This document shows positions 24,411-33,226 of a stretch of 64,000 nucleotides of DNA, piece by piece. The notes under the pieces are model-generated. The model worked only from the letters and a program-made list of their open reading frames with translations, did not search any database and was not told the origin of the DNA. The stretch lies in NCBI GenBank assembly GCA_963707975.1, contig OY970177.1, forward strand, positions 1,054,001 through 1,118,000, written 5' to 3'. A program made the position numbers and the translations under genes. The DNA comes from CAVVXX01 sp963707975 (lineage in GTDB: Bacteria > Pseudomonadota > Alphaproteobacteria > Micropepsales > Micropepsaceae). Positions within the stretch are counted from its first letter, which is position 1. Each line of letters starts with the position of its first letter.

Positions 24411-26233
24411 TCCACTTCCGCTTTCGCGCGTTTGCGCAAATGGGGCAGCAGCGCGCGCTTGCGCAGGCGGATGGATTTGGGCGTCACTTCGACAAGCTCC
24501 TCGTCCCCGATATAGGCGATGGCCTGTTCCAGCGTCGGCGGCATCACGGGGGTGAGCCGCACGGCCTCGTCCTTGGCCGTGGTGCGGATGTTGGTGAGCT
24601 GCTTCGAGCGCAGCGGGTTCACGTCGAGATCGTTGTCGCGGGAATTCTCGCCTACGATCATGCCCTGATAGACCTTGGTGCCGGGCGTGATGAAGAGTTT
24701 TCCGCGCTCCTCCAGATACCACAGCGCATAGGCCACTGCATCGCCATCGGCGGTGGAAACCAGTACGCCGTTGCGGCGGCCCTCGATGACGCCCTTGAAG
24801 GGGGCGTAATCGTGGAACATGCGGTTGATGACGCCGGTGCCGCGCGTGTCGGTCAGGAACTCGCCGTGATAGCCGATCAGCCCGCGCGACGGCGCGTGGA
24901 ACACGAGGCGCGTCTTGCCGGCGCCGGTGCCGCGCATGTCTTTCAGCTCGCCCTTGCGGTTGGAAATTTTTTCGATCACCACGCCGGCATAAGGCTCGTC
25001 CACGTCGATGGTGACTTCCTCGATGGGTTCGAGCTTTTCGTGCGTTTTAGGATCGTTGCGGAACAGCACGCGCGGGCGCGATATGGCGAGCTCGAAGCCC
25101 TCGCGCCGCATGGTTTCGATCAGCACGCCAAGCTGCAATTCGCCGCGCCCCGCAACTTCATAGGTGCCTTCGCCGGTTTCGGTGACCCGGATGGCGACAT
25201 TGCCTTCGGCCTCGCGCAGCAGACGCTCACGGATGACGCGGGACTGCACCTTGTCGCCTTCGCGCCCGGCAAGGGGCGAATCATTGACCTGGATGGTGAT
25301 GGCAAGCGTTGGCGGATCGATCGGGTTGGCGGCGATTGGCGTTGCCACCTGAATGTCGCACAGCGTGTCAGCGACGGTGGCCTGCGTGAGCCCCGCAATG
25401 GCGATGATGTCGCCCGCTTCCGCGCGCGCGATAGGCACGCGGTTAAGCCCGCGAAAGGCCAGGAGCTTGGTCACGCGCGTGCGCTCGACCTCCTCGCCAT
25501 CACAGTGCAGGGCGCGGATCACCCGGTTGACGTTGATGGCGCCCGTTTCGATGCGCCCCGTCAGCACGCGCCCAAGATAAGGATCGGCTTCCAGCGTCGT
25601 CACCAGCATGGTGAAGGGAAAATCGTCGCCCGCTTTGGCCAGCGGCTTGGGCGCGGGCACATCTTTGACGATGTGGCGGAACAGCGGCGTCAGATCCTTG
25701 CGCGCGTCATTCAGATCTTCCACCGCCCAGCCCTGGCGCCCGGCAGCAAAGAGAATGGGAAAATCGAGCTGGTAGTCGTTCGCTTCCAGCGCGAGAAAGA
25801 GATCGAAAATCTCTTCCAGTGTCTCCTTGGGTCTGGCATCGGAACGGTCCACCTTGTTGACGATGACGATGGGCTTCAGGCCCAGCTTCAGCGCCTTGGA
25901 GAGCACGAATTTGGTCTGCGGCATGACGGATTCGGCCGCGTCCACCAGCAGCACCACGCCATCCACCATCGACAGAATGCGTTCGACCTCGCCGCCGAAA
26001 TCGGCATGTCCCGGCGTATCCACGATGTTGATCCGCACACCTTCCCATTCCACGCTGGTGCATTTGGCGAGAATGGTGATGCCGCGCTCGCGCTCGAGCT
26101 CGTTGGAATCGAGCGCGCATTCCTGAACCTGCTGGTTCTCGCGGAACGCGCCCGATTGCCGGAGCAACTGGTCGACAAGCGTCGTCTTGCCATGGTCAAC
26201 ATGGGCGATGATGGCGATATTGCGGATATCCAT
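24407..26233 (-). CDS. typA: Translational GTPase TypA/BipA
   Basis: 608 residues from ATG 26233 (MDIRNIAIIAHVDHGKTT), the usual start; an upstream extension in frame is not conserved. G1 AHVDHGKTT, G3 DTPGHADFGGEV and G4 NKVDR are clear, followed by translation-factor beta-barrel, EF-G-like domains and the BipA C-terminal domain (GxNSRDNDLDVNPLRSKQLTN). BipA binds the ribosome and helps large-subunit assembly and stress growth, especially in cold. Length and motifs are normal. It ends four bases into brnA on the other strand. Confidence 0.97.
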   Translation of the reverse strand: MDIRNIAIIAHVDHGKTTLVDQLLRQSGAFRENQQVQECALDSNELERERGITILAKCTSVEWEGVRINIVDTPGHADFGGEVERILSMVDGVVLLVDAAESVMPQTKFVLSKALKLGLKPIVIVNKVDRSDARPKETLEEIFDLFLALEANDYQLDFPILFAAGRQGWAVEDLNDARKDLTPLFRHIVKDVPAPKPLAKAGDDFPFTMLVTTLEADPYLGRVLTGRIETGAINVNRVIRALHCDGEEVERTRVTKLLAFRGLNRVPIARAEAGDIIAIAGLTQATVADTLCDIQVATPIAANPIDPPTLAITIQVNDSPLAGREGDKVQSRVIRERLLREAEGNVAIRVTETGEGTYEVAGRGELQLGVLIETMRREGFELAISRPRVLFRNDPKTHEKLEPIEEVTIDVDEPYAGVVIEKISNRKGELKDMRGTGAGKTRLVFHAPSRGLIGYHGEFLTDTRGTGVINRMFHDYAPFKGVIEGRRNGVLVSTADGDAVAYALWYLEERGKLFITPGTKVYQGMIVGENSRDNDLDVNPLRSKQLTNIRTTAKDEAVRLTPVMPPTLEQAIAYIGDEELVEVTPKSIRLRKRALLPHLRKRAKAEVD

Positions 26234-26282
26234 GATGGCGCGGCTTATAGACGAGTGTCCCGCGCGCAAGCAATGAGAAGCG

Positions 26283-26702
26283 CTAGAATTCCGCCAGGCT
26301 TTTCAGGCTCCATCTGGCGTCCGAATGGCGGACCGCGACGAGGGCCAGCATCGGCCCCGCAAATACGACTTCCCGTTTAAGTTTTTCAGCGACGCGGCGC
26401 GTATCGGCCTCGTGCTGTTCGTCGGAAACCGGGTGCGCGATGCAATTCTGGTGCGCCACGACGGCCAGCGTGTGGGGCGCGCGCGTATCGGCAAAAAGCT
26501 TGGTCCAGCGCACCGCAGCTGCCCAGTCCGCCTGGCGCCCCGGGTTCAACAGGCCATCGGGGCCGGGGACCGTATCCATGAACACGCCGTGCACCTTCAG
26601 CGCGCCACAGAGCTGGCGGTAAAGCCCTGCGCGCGGGTGATGCAGCCGCCAATCGGCGCAGGTGAGCACGACGGCGAATCTCTCTGGCTTCCCCCACATC
26701 AT
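26283..26702 (-). CDS. Short beta-carbonic-anhydrase-like protein
   Basis: 139 residues. C15-A-D17-W-R19 matches the CxDxR motif and H84-Q-N-C87 the HxxC motif, which together form the zinc site and the Asp-Arg pair of beta-class carbonic anhydrases. The N terminus (ERFAVVLTCADWR) also looks like their first strand. The protein is shorter than usual (170-230), lacks the N-terminal helices and has 69 residues between the motifs instead of about 55. The later SDEQHEADTRRVAEKLKRE helix fits the fold. Carbonic anhydrase (CO2 hydration) is plausible but not secure. It lies 13 bases past the typA start region. Confidence 0.6.
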   Translation of the reverse strand: MMWGKPERFAVVLTCADWRLHHPRAGLYRQLCGALKVHGVFMDTVPGPDGLLNPGRQADWAAAVRWTKLFADTRAPHTLAVVAHQNCIAHPVSDEQHEADTRRVAEKLKREVVFAGPMLALVAVRHSDARWSLKSLAEF

Positions 26703-26735
26703 CGGACGTTAGCAGCGGACGCCGCAAAACAGCAA

Positions 26736-27827
26736 TCAATCCGCCATGTGATGGTCGAGCGCCAGATTGACGAGGAACTGCTCGGTGCAGGCGTGCCAGG
26801 AGCGCTCGAGTGCAAAACGCCGGCAGGCATCGGCGGGAATGACAAGCGCGCGCAGACAGGCGGCCTTGAGATCATTGTCGAGCGCGCCCACCGGCGCATT
26901 GCCGATCACATCCATTGGCGCCTGCACGGGATAGGCCGCCACTGGCACGCCGCAGGCCAGCGCCTCCAGCAGCACCAGGCCGAAAGTGTCGGTCTTCGAG
27001 GGAAACACGAACACATCGCTCGCCGCATAGGTCCGCGCCAGATCGTCGCCGAATTTGGGACCAAGAAAACGGATTTGCGGATAACGCCGTTCGAGAAGGC
27101 TGCGCTGTGGCCCATCGCCGACCACCACCTTGGTGCCGGGAAGATCGAGCTTGAGAAATGCCTCGATGTTTTTCTCCACCGCCACGCGGCCGACATAAAG
27201 AAAGATCGGTCGCGGGAAATTTAGCGCCGCCTTGGCCGCCGGATGAAACTGCTCGACATCGACGCCGCGCGACCACAGCTTCACATTGGTGAAGCCGTGG
27301 CGTTCGAGTTCCGCCTTGAGCGAGGGCGTGGCCACCATCATGGCGGTGGCCGGCGCATGGAACCAGCGCAACGCACGGTAAAGCAATTTTTCGGAAATGA
27401 AGGGAAAGCGCGCGCGTACGTAATCGGGAAAGCGGGTATGAAACGAGGTGGTGAAAGGAAGCTTGCGCTTCAGGCAGATCGCGCGCGCCGATAACCCTAG
27501 CGTGCCTTCGGTGGCAATGTGTATGGCATCGGCCTTGAATTCGCTGATGGTTTTTTCCAGCGCGGGCCGCGGAAACAGCGACAGGCGGATTTCCGGATAT
27601 GTCGGCATCGGCACGGTGAGGCGCCCCTCCGGCGTCGCGTAGCGCACTTGATGTCCGCGCGCGCGGAGTTGCTGGCCCAGCATTTCCAGCGTGCGCACCA
27701 CGCCGTTTACCTGCGGGCGCCAGGCGTCCGTCACAATCAGCACTTTGATGGGGCGGGCGAACTCGACCCTGGGCGCCGCGTTGGGCGCGGCGCCGTCAGC
27801 GTGCATGATCAGCCTGAGTGGGCGCAC
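26736..27827 (-). CDS. Glycosyltransferase family 4 protein (GT-B)
   Basis: 363 residues from GTG 27827; ATG 27806 is an alternative. Two Rossmann-like halves: the N-terminal half opens KVLIVTDAWRPQVNGVVRTLEML, the pattern of GT4 enzymes related to mannosyl/glycolipid transferases, and the C-terminal half has FLYVGRVAVEKNIEAFL and the donor-binding EX7E region in SKTDTFGLVLLEALACGVPVAA. It transfers a sugar from a nucleotide donor to a lipid or glycan. The gene directly follows and abuts a phosphatase gene of the lipid A pathway, a pairing seen in many alphaproteobacteria, which suggests an envelope lipid as acceptor. The exact sugar is unknown. Confidence 0.9.
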   Translation of the reverse strand: MRPLRLIMHADGAAPNAAPRVEFARPIKVLIVTDAWRPQVNGVVRTLEMLGQQLRARGHQVRYATPEGRLTVPMPTYPEIRLSLFPRPALEKTISEFKADAIHIATEGTLGLSARAICLKRKLPFTTSFHTRFPDYVRARFPFISEKLLYRALRWFHAPATAMMVATPSLKAELERHGFTNVKLWSRGVDVEQFHPAAKAALNFPRPIFLYVGRVAVEKNIEAFLKLDLPGTKVVVGDGPQRSLLERRYPQIRFLGPKFGDDLARTYAASDVFVFPSKTDTFGLVLLEALACGVPVAAYPVQAPMDVIGNAPVGALDNDLKAACLRALVIPADACRRFALERSWHACTEQFLVNLALDHHMAD

Positions 27828-28673
27828 CTAGGCTGCGTGCGAAAGCGTGAGCTTGCGGAGGCTCTCTTCGTCCTTCTCGTGCGCGGGTCTGGTCCAGCGG
27901 ATTATCTCCAGATGTCCGCGTGCATCTTCGGTAAGTGCGGTGCAGCTTTCAACCCAGTCGCCATCGTTACAGTAAAGCACGCCGTCCAGCCGCTTCATTT
28001 CCGCATGATGAATGTGGCCGCAAACCACGCCGTCGAAGCCCCTTTCGCGGGCCTCGCGCGCCACCGCCTGCTCGAAACTGGAGATGAATTCGACCGCGTT
28101 CTTGACCTTGTGCTTGAGATAGGCCGACAGCGACCAATAGGGCAGGCCGAGCCGGCGGCGCACCCAGTTGAAGCTGGTGTTAAGCACAAGCGCCGAGGTG
28201 TAGGCCCAGTCCCCCAGATGGGCGAGCCATTTGGCGTGACGCACCACGCCGTCGAAATGATCGCCGTGCAGCACCAGCAGCTTCCGCCCGTCGGCGGTCT
28301 CGTGGGTGATTTCGTAGTGCAGCTCCACGCCCGCGATGGCGTGGCCGCAATAATCGCGGAAGGCTTCGTCGTGATTGCCGGGCACGTAAATGACCCGCGT
28401 GTCGTTCTGCACCTTGTGCAGGATTTCGTTGAGCACGCCGCTGTGTGCGTCGGTCCAGTACCAGCGGCGCCTGAGCCGCCAGCCATCGACGATGTCGCCG
28501 ACCAGATAAAGCGTGCGGCAATCATTATGGGCGAGGAAGTCGATCAGCAGGTCCGCCTTGCAGCCGCGCGTGCCGAGATGGATGTCCGAGATAAAGACGC
28601 TGCGATGGCGCCGCACGCGGTGAGGGGCGCGAACAGGGGCGCCCCGCAAAGGCAGTTTCGGCATAAACGTCAT
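27828..28673 (-). CDS. UDP-2,3-diacylglucosamine diphosphatase-like metallophosphoesterase
   Basis: 281 residues with the calcineurin-like di-metal site: SDIHLGTRGCKADLL (D-x-H), LVGDIVDGW (GDxxD), YVPGNHDE (GNHDE) and VCGHIHHAEM (GHxH). This LpxH-related subgroup hydrolyses UDP-2,3-diacylglucosamine in lipid A synthesis or a related nucleotide-lipid. The hydrophobic region EFISSFEQAVAREARERGF near residue 200 may sit on the membrane. It abuts the glycosyltransferase gene. LpxH is usually shorter (about 240); the N-terminal RVRRHRS leader accounts for part of the extra length. The specific substrate is inferred. Confidence 0.88.
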   Translation of the reverse strand: MTFMPKLPLRGAPVRAPHRVRRHRSVFISDIHLGTRGCKADLLIDFLAHNDCRTLYLVGDIVDGWRLRRRWYWTDAHSGVLNEILHKVQNDTRVIYVPGNHDEAFRDYCGHAIAGVELHYEITHETADGRKLLVLHGDHFDGVVRHAKWLAHLGDWAYTSALVLNTSFNWVRRRLGLPYWSLSAYLKHKVKNAVEFISSFEQAVAREARERGFDGVVCGHIHHAEMKRLDGVLYCNDGDWVESCTALTEDARGHLEIIRWTRPAHEKDEESLRKLTLSHAA

Positions 28674-28764
28674 GGCGATTTACTCGAATCAGCCGCTGGC
28701 CTGCGCGCACCTCATTGGCGGCGCAAGATGAATCCCGTATGGCAGTTCGATGATTCTTTGATGA

Positions 28765-29679
28765 CTAGGCGCGTTCGCGTTTTGATTCGCGCGGCCGTGC
28801 GAACAGCGCGGGCTCCGCTGCGATCAGCCGCTCAATGAAGCCCGCGAGACGGGCTTGGCAATCGTTAAAACCGGAAAGTTTTTCCATGCGCGCCTCGTCA
28901 AGGTAAAGCGCGCGGTTGATTTCGATCTGCAGCGCCTGCATGCCTTCGGCCGGTTTACCGTAAACGAGCGTGGTATGGCCTCCGGCGTAGGGCGCGTTGT
29001 AACCGATGCTGAAACCGCTTCTGCGCAAACATTCGCGCGCGTGGTCCACCAAGGGGCGGGCCGCCGCCTCGCCGTAATGATCGCCGATTACGATGTCGGG
29101 AACGCGCGCGCTTGAGGGCATGGAATGGCAATCCACCACCACGGCCCAGCCGAAACGCGCGCGGGTTTCTTCCACCAGCTTTGCCAGCGCCGCGTGATAG
29201 GGCCGGTAAAAAGCATCGAGCCGGAAGACGGCTTCGCGCGCGGGCAATGCTTCCCGGTAAATCTCCAGCCCGTCGCGCACGATGCGGGGGATGACGCCAA
29301 GCCCTGCCGCCATGCGCGCCGTGCGCGCCGCCATCGGTAGCGCGGGCAGTGCATCGAACATGGCGGGATCGATTTCGTTTGCCGCCCGGTTGGCGTCGAC
29401 GAAGGCGCGCGGGAAACGTGCTGCGATCAGCGGCGCGCCAAACGCGGGCGCGGACGCGAACAGCTCGTCGACAAATGCGTCTTCGGACTGGCGCAAGCTT
29501 AGCGCGCTAAGCGGGCTTGCCTGCAGGAAACTGGGGGGATAGAGGCACCCGCTGTGGGGCGAGACAAAAACAAAAGGCGCGCGCTGGAATTTGGGGCGCG
29601 CGATGGCGAAGGGCGCCGCGATCAGGGCATCTAGGCCCGCATTGTTCTTGCTTGGTGCCTCGTCAACCGGGATGCTCAT
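28765..29679 (-). CDS. N-formylglutamate amidohydrolase family protein
   Basis: 304 residues, normal for this zinc enzyme family. Conserved blocks include FVFVSPHSGCLYPP, DAFVDELF, RFPRAFVDANRAANEIDP, VVVDCHSMPS and IVIGDHYG, ending with ALQIEINRALYLDE. Metal ligands are expected among the His and Glu of these blocks (SPHSG, DCHS, QIEIN). The enzyme splits N-formyl-L-glutamate to glutamate and formate, as in histidine degradation (HutG type). No other hut gene is present, so the role may differ. It is read divergently from cpdR. Confidence 0.93.
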   Translation of the reverse strand: MSIPVDEAPSKNNAGLDALIAAPFAIARPKFQRAPFVFVSPHSGCLYPPSFLQASPLSALSLRQSEDAFVDELFASAPAFGAPLIAARFPRAFVDANRAANEIDPAMFDALPALPMAARTARMAAGLGVIPRIVRDGLEIYREALPAREAVFRLDAFYRPYHAALAKLVEETRARFGWAVVVDCHSMPSSARVPDIVIGDHYGEAAARPLVDHARECLRRSGFSIGYNAPYAGGHTTLVYGKPAEGMQALQIEINRALYLDEARMEKLSGFNDCQARLAGFIERLIAAEPALFARPRESKRERA

Positions 29680-29851
29680 TACGCGCGAACTGCCCTGATT
29701 TGCTTGGGCTTAGTGGATCATTCGCGGTGCCAGCGATCAAGGATTTGCTGTGTTTGCGCGGGCAAATTTACCGACGCCCACGTATTAACTGGTGTTTATG
29801 CGTGGGCCTTTATAAACATAGGCTTCGGGGAAGTTGAGGCCGGGGGCCCCA

Positions 29852-30211
29852 GTGGCGCGTATTCTGCTAGCCGAAGACGACGAATCTCTGCGCCGCTTTC
29901 TTTCCGCCGCGCTCGAACGCGCGGGCCACAAAGTGGTCGCTTGCGGCGACGGCGCGGACGCCTTCGAGCACCTGCAAGGCTTCAAATTCGATCTGCTGCT
30001 TTCCGACATCGTCATGCCGGGGCTTGACGGCATCGAACTTGCCAAGCGCGCAGCCGATCTCGACCCCCAGCTCAAGATCATGTTCATCACGGGCTTTGCC
30101 GCCGTGGCGCTTCACCCGGCCGCCCAGGCGCCCAAACAGGCGAAAGTGCTTTCCAAGCCGTTTCACCTGCGCGACATCGTGCAGGAAGTGGAGCGCATGA
30201 TCGCGGCGTGA
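29852..30211 (+). CDS. cpdR: Cell-cycle response regulator CpdR
   Basis: 119 residues from GTG 29852, a stand-alone receiver domain. Phosphorylation site D52 in LLLSDIVMPG, acidic pair E8-D9-D10 in LLAEDDES, T80 in FITGFAAVAL and K102 in VLSKPFH are all present. Only CpdR has the stretch ITGFAAVALxxxxxAPKxAKVLSKP in this form. In Caulobacter unphosphorylated CpdR primes ClpXP to degrade CtrA and other substrates, and the CckA-ChpT relay phosphorylates it. An upstream TTG (29834) adds six residues and is less likely. Confidence 0.95.
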   Translation: MARILLAEDDESLRRFLSAALERAGHKVVACGDGADAFEHLQGFKFDLLLSDIVMPGLDGIELAKRAADLDPQLKIMFITGFAAVALHPAAQAPKQAKVLSKPFHLRDIVQEVERMIAA

Positions 30212-30288
30212 AGACCCGCGCCAAATTGTTTCCCAGCCTTCGATTTGCTAGCGTTTAGCGGCGCGGGAAAGCGGCAAGCGGAACAGCC

Positions 30289-30951
30289 ATGTTTCTGGAA
30301 GTAAAGGGGCTTTTGAACCAGGCCGAGGTTACGCGGCTGCTCGAGCTTTCGCGCGAGCTCAAATTCATCGACGGGCGCGCCTCCAATCCCGCCAACGTCA
30401 CCAAGACGAATTTCCAGGCCGACCTCGGCGATCCGAAATATCACGAATCGTCGCAGATCGTGGCCGGCGCGATGGGCCGCTCGCGCGCGTTCAACGATTT
30501 TGCCATGCCAAAGCGCATCGCCCCGCCCCTGATGCTGCGTTACGACACGGCGCAGAAATACGGCGTCCATGCCGACGCCGCGTACATGCAGGTTCCCGGC
30601 GGGCCGCTCCGATCCGACGTGTCGTGCACGGTGTTTATCGCCGAGCCCTCGTTCTATCAGGGCGGCGAGCTCACCATTCATCTGGGCATCCGCCCCATCG
30701 TGATCAAAGGCGCGCCTGGCGACTGCATTCTTTATCCGTCCACGACATTGCACGAGGTGCTGCCCGTGCGCTCGGGCGTGCGGATCGTTTCCATCACCTT
30801 CATCGAAAGCCTCGTGGCCGACCAGGAGAAACGCAATCTGCTGTACGAGCTGAACGAAGTGGGTGCGCTTGAAGGCCTCAACATGAGCTGGGAAAACCGC
30901 GTGCGCTTCGAAGCCGCGCGGCAGAATCTGTTGCGCCGATGGTCGAGCTAG
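30289..30951 (+). CDS. Fe(II)/2-oxoglutarate dioxygenase, PKHD type
   Basis: 220 residues, the size of PKHD-type hydroxylases (YbiX/PiuC family). The iron ligands are H94-x-D96 in YGVHADAAYM and H155 in STTLHEV, and R165 in SGVRIVSIT binds 2-oxoglutarate. Such proteins often occur with iron-uptake genes, but none is adjacent here. Substrate unknown. The stop codon TAG lies inside a 17-bp element that recurs in inverted form at 32016-32032. Confidence 0.93.
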   Translation: MFLEVKGLLNQAEVTRLLELSRELKFIDGRASNPANVTKTNFQADLGDPKYHESSQIVAGAMGRSRAFNDFAMPKRIAPPLMLRYDTAQKYGVHADAAYMQVPGGPLRSDVSCTVFIAEPSFYQGGELTIHLGIRPIVIKGAPGDCILYPSTTLHEVLPVRSGVRIVSITFIESLVADQEKRNLLYELNEVGALEGLNMSWENRVRFEAARQNLLRRWSS

Positions 30952-30964
30952 GTCCTGTTTACAA
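30948..30964 (+). repeat. Left arm of 17-bp imperfect inverted repeat
   Basis: CTAGGTCCTGTTTACAA here pairs with the complement of 32016-32032 (CTAGGCACTGTTTACAA), differing at two positions. The arm contains the stop codon of the PKHD dioxygenase gene. The two arms enclose about 1.05 kb with one hydrolase gene and its terminator. Confidence 0.8.
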
Positions 30965-30973
30965 GGAGTAGAA

Positions 30974-30993
30974 AAAGGGCCCCCAAGGGGGGC
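30974..30993 (-). terminator. Rho-independent terminator of the hydrolase gene
   Basis: On the minus strand GCCCCC and GGGGGC form a stem with a short loop, followed by CC and TTTTTC. It lies just past the stop of the alpha/beta hydrolase (31007), inside the inverted-repeat frame. Confidence 0.7.
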
Positions 30994-31006
30994 ATCGTAC
31001 GTGCCG

Positions 31007-31957
31007 CTACTCCGATGTCATCCCGATTGTGCGCAGCCACGCCTCGGCCAATCGCGGCCAGCCGGTGATTGGAAACTGCGTCCGCCGCAAGCCGAACGCA
31101 TGCCCGCCAGTCGCGTACAAATGCATCTCCACCGGCACGCCGGCCTTCTTCAATGCCGCGTAGTAGACCAGCGATTGATTCACGCCATCCACATTGTCGT
31201 CTTCCGCCTGTACCAGGAACGTGGATGGTGTTTCGCTGGTGACAGGAACATTCGGGTTAAGAGTGTTGCTATCCGTCTTACCCGGCGCGAGATGCCCCGG
31301 ATAGACAAGCACGGCAAAATCCGGGCGGGCGCTTTCTTTGTCGGCATCGTCCAGCGGTGCGTACAGGCGTTGCCGGTATTTCGTGCTGATTTCCGCAGCT
31401 AAGTATCCGCCCGCCGAAAATCCGAGTACGCCGATCTTGTGCGGATCGATATGCCATTCCCTGGCGTGAAGGCGCACCAGTCCGATGGTTCTTTGCAAAT
31501 CCTCCAACGACCGCGTTGATGTCACGAGACCGTCGGTACGGCAATCGCAGTGCCAATCATAAGGCTCACTCGGAACGCGATACTTCAAGAGAACGCAAAT
31601 GATGCCCCTGGATGTCAGCCAGTCGCAGGCTTCGGTGCCTTCTAGGTCGATCGCCAACACCTCAAAGCCGCCACCAGGAAGCACCACGACCGCAGCCCCG
31701 GTGCTCTTCCCATTGGAGTAATAGATCGTCATCGTGGGTTGGGTCACGTTAGCGACCCACGTCCATGGTTTGCCTGCAACCAGGTTCTTGGTCTGCCCTT
31801 CGGTTTCCTGCCCCGGAACTGGCTTCCCATCAGGCGCCGCTCCCGGCCATATCGGCACTTGCGTGTGACCGGGAGAGGGCTGCCATGTGCCCGCCAAAGC
31901 GTGTTCACACCCAAGCGCGATCACAGCACTAAGAGCAATGATCAAGAACTTACTCAA
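31007..31957 (-). CDS. Secreted alpha/beta hydrolase (acetyl-xylan-esterase/BD-FAE-like)
   Basis: 316 residues with a signal peptide (ends EHALA). Fold markers: VVVLPGGGFEVLA (oxyanion loop), GFSAGGYLA with nucleophile S181, acid in QAEDDNVDG and base in ATGGHAFGLR. This subgroup contains esterases that remove acetyl or feruloyl groups from plant polysaccharides, among other substrates; the true substrate is not known. Between the stop codons of two converging genes, it is framed by 17-bp inverted arms. Its base composition is visibly less GC-rich than the neighbours, which suggests recent gain. Confidence 0.88.
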   Translation of the reverse strand: MSKFLIIALSAVIALGCEHALAGTWQPSPGHTQVPIWPGAAPDGKPVPGQETEGQTKNLVAGKPWTWVANVTQPTMTIYYSNGKSTGAAVVVLPGGGFEVLAIDLEGTEACDWLTSRGIICVLLKYRVPSEPYDWHCDCRTDGLVTSTRSLEDLQRTIGLVRLHAREWHIDPHKIGVLGFSAGGYLAAEISTKYRQRLYAPLDDADKESARPDFAVLVYPGHLAPGKTDSNTLNPNVPVTSETPSTFLVQAEDDNVDGVNQSLVYYAALKKAGVPVEMHLYATGGHAFGLRRTQFPITGWPRLAEAWLRTIGMTSE

Positions 31958-32015
31958 ATTCGCCTCCCTGCAAGAGGCATTCTTGGATCAAGCTTCGCGT
32001 CATGCGTCGATCACT

Positions 32016-32032
32016 TTGTAAACAGTGCCTAG
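32016..32032 (-). repeat. Right arm of 17-bp imperfect inverted repeat
   Basis: Complement of the left arm at 30948-30964 with two mismatches; the core CTGTTTACAA is identical. The arm contains the stop codon of the sulfotransferase-like gene (32029-32031), mirroring the left side. Confidence 0.8.
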
Positions 32033-33102
32033 GCGGGCTTTTGCCGCAATAATTCCGCGACTTCGGGATGCTTGGCGCCTAGCTTGTCGAGCCAGGCTAG
32101 GCCCTTTTTGATTTCCGCGGCCTTTTCCTCGCGCGCCTGCGTCAGAATTTGCGTGCGCCGTTCAGGCGAATATTCATGCTCCGGCGCTTTGGAATAACGC
32201 CCAAGCGTTGGGCTTTGGGCGATGGCGTCGAAATATTTCGCCTCCACCTTCATCTGAAAATGCCCGGTTACGCGCGTAAGCGTTCCCTTGATGTCCTGCA
32301 GCATCTCTTCGAAATCGAGCGGCAATATACGCTGGCCGAACTCCGCCAGAATTTTTCGTTCGGTCAGGCGTTCGGCCAACCAGCTCATGGCGGCGAGCTC
32401 AACAAGGGGAAGTAAATGGAAAGGCAGGATGGAATTCTTCAGGAATGCTTCGACGCGTCGCGCGCGCTCCGCGGCAAAGCCCTTGAGATCGACGGCAGAA
32501 TTCTGGCCCGCCAGCATCGTCGCCAGATAGGGTTCCGCAGGCAGGCTTAAATAGACCGCGCGTGAATCCGGCCGCGCGGTCAGCAAGCGAGGCGCCAACC
32601 GCGCCGTGGCGCTCGTTGCCTTGACGATAACCGCGCGCGTGGAAGCGAAACCCCGGCTCCATAGCTTCAAGAACATTTCGAGACAGGTATTCAGCCGCTC
32701 TTCGCTGATCAGCGGGTCGCGGCGCGAGGAAGCGTCGTAAGCGTCGGCGAAATTGCGCAAAGGCAGCGGCTCGCGCAAGGCAAGAACCTGCTCCGTTTCG
32801 TCGAGCAGGCGGCTTAACAGGGTCGAGCCGACATGGCCACAGTGAAAAATATAATGCAGCGGGCGCGCGTCCACGCCTCCGGCCAGCGCCTCCACCATCA
32901 TGGATTCGCGCACCAGATGGCGTTCCGTCTCGCGCGTGATGACGCGGTTGTCGAGAAAAAGTGCTGCGCGATAAGCCTGCTCGTTCATCCGTATCAGCAG
33001 GATGTCTTGCCGCTGGAAATGCATGTTCTGCGGGTAAAGTTCGGGCGACTGACCAAGCAAACTGAGATCAACCGCGCCGCCCGCTGGCTGCGTGTCGGAC
33101 AT
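32029..33102 (-). CDS. Sulfotransferase-like P-loop protein
   Basis: 357 residues. The segment YIFHCGHVGSTLLSRLLDE (about residues 84-102) resembles the 5'-phosphosulfate-binding loop of sulfotransferases (a P-loop variant with GSTLL). Other parts, such as RAVYLSLPAEPYLATML and LPLDFEEML, fit the same family. It has no transmembrane segment and would transfer sulfate from PAPS to an unknown acceptor if active. The N-terminal 80 residues have no recognised domain. It is a stand-alone gene, convergent on the framed hydrolase. Confidence 0.65.
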   Translation of the reverse strand: MSDTQPAGGAVDLSLLGQSPELYPQNMHFQRQDILLIRMNEQAYRAALFLDNRVITRETERHLVRESMMVEALAGGVDARPLHYIFHCGHVGSTLLSRLLDETEQVLALREPLPLRNFADAYDASSRRDPLISEERLNTCLEMFLKLWSRGFASTRAVIVKATSATARLAPRLLTARPDSRAVYLSLPAEPYLATMLAGQNSAVDLKGFAAERARRVEAFLKNSILPFHLLPLVELAAMSWLAERLTERKILAEFGQRILPLDFEEMLQDIKGTLTRVTGHFQMKVEAKYFDAIAQSPTLGRYSKAPEHEYSPERRTQILTQAREEKAAEIKKGLAWLDKLGAKHPEVAELLRQKPA

Positions 33103-33167
33103 TAGGCCCCCGGCTTTCTACGCTCCTACTCTAACGGGGCGAGGGGTTTTGGTAAAAGTCTCTCTTC

Positions 33168-33196
33168 TTGCCTCGTCCGCGCGGGCGGGGTTATAG
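33168..33196 (+). promoter_or_regulatory. Promoter for tRNA-Val
   Basis: TTGCCT (33168-33173) and TTATAG (33191-33196) are separated by 17 bases. Transcription would begin near 33203, about 24 bases before the tRNA. Confidence 0.5.
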
Positions 33197-33226
33197 CTCC
33201 TGCCCCCGTGGTTCAATCCGGAGGGC

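Noticed and set aside
24326..26380. Open frame of 684 codons on the plus strand opposite typA
   Set aside because: typA is certain; the antisense product is rich in His, Arg and Gly, as expected for a shadow frame, and has no recognisable domain.
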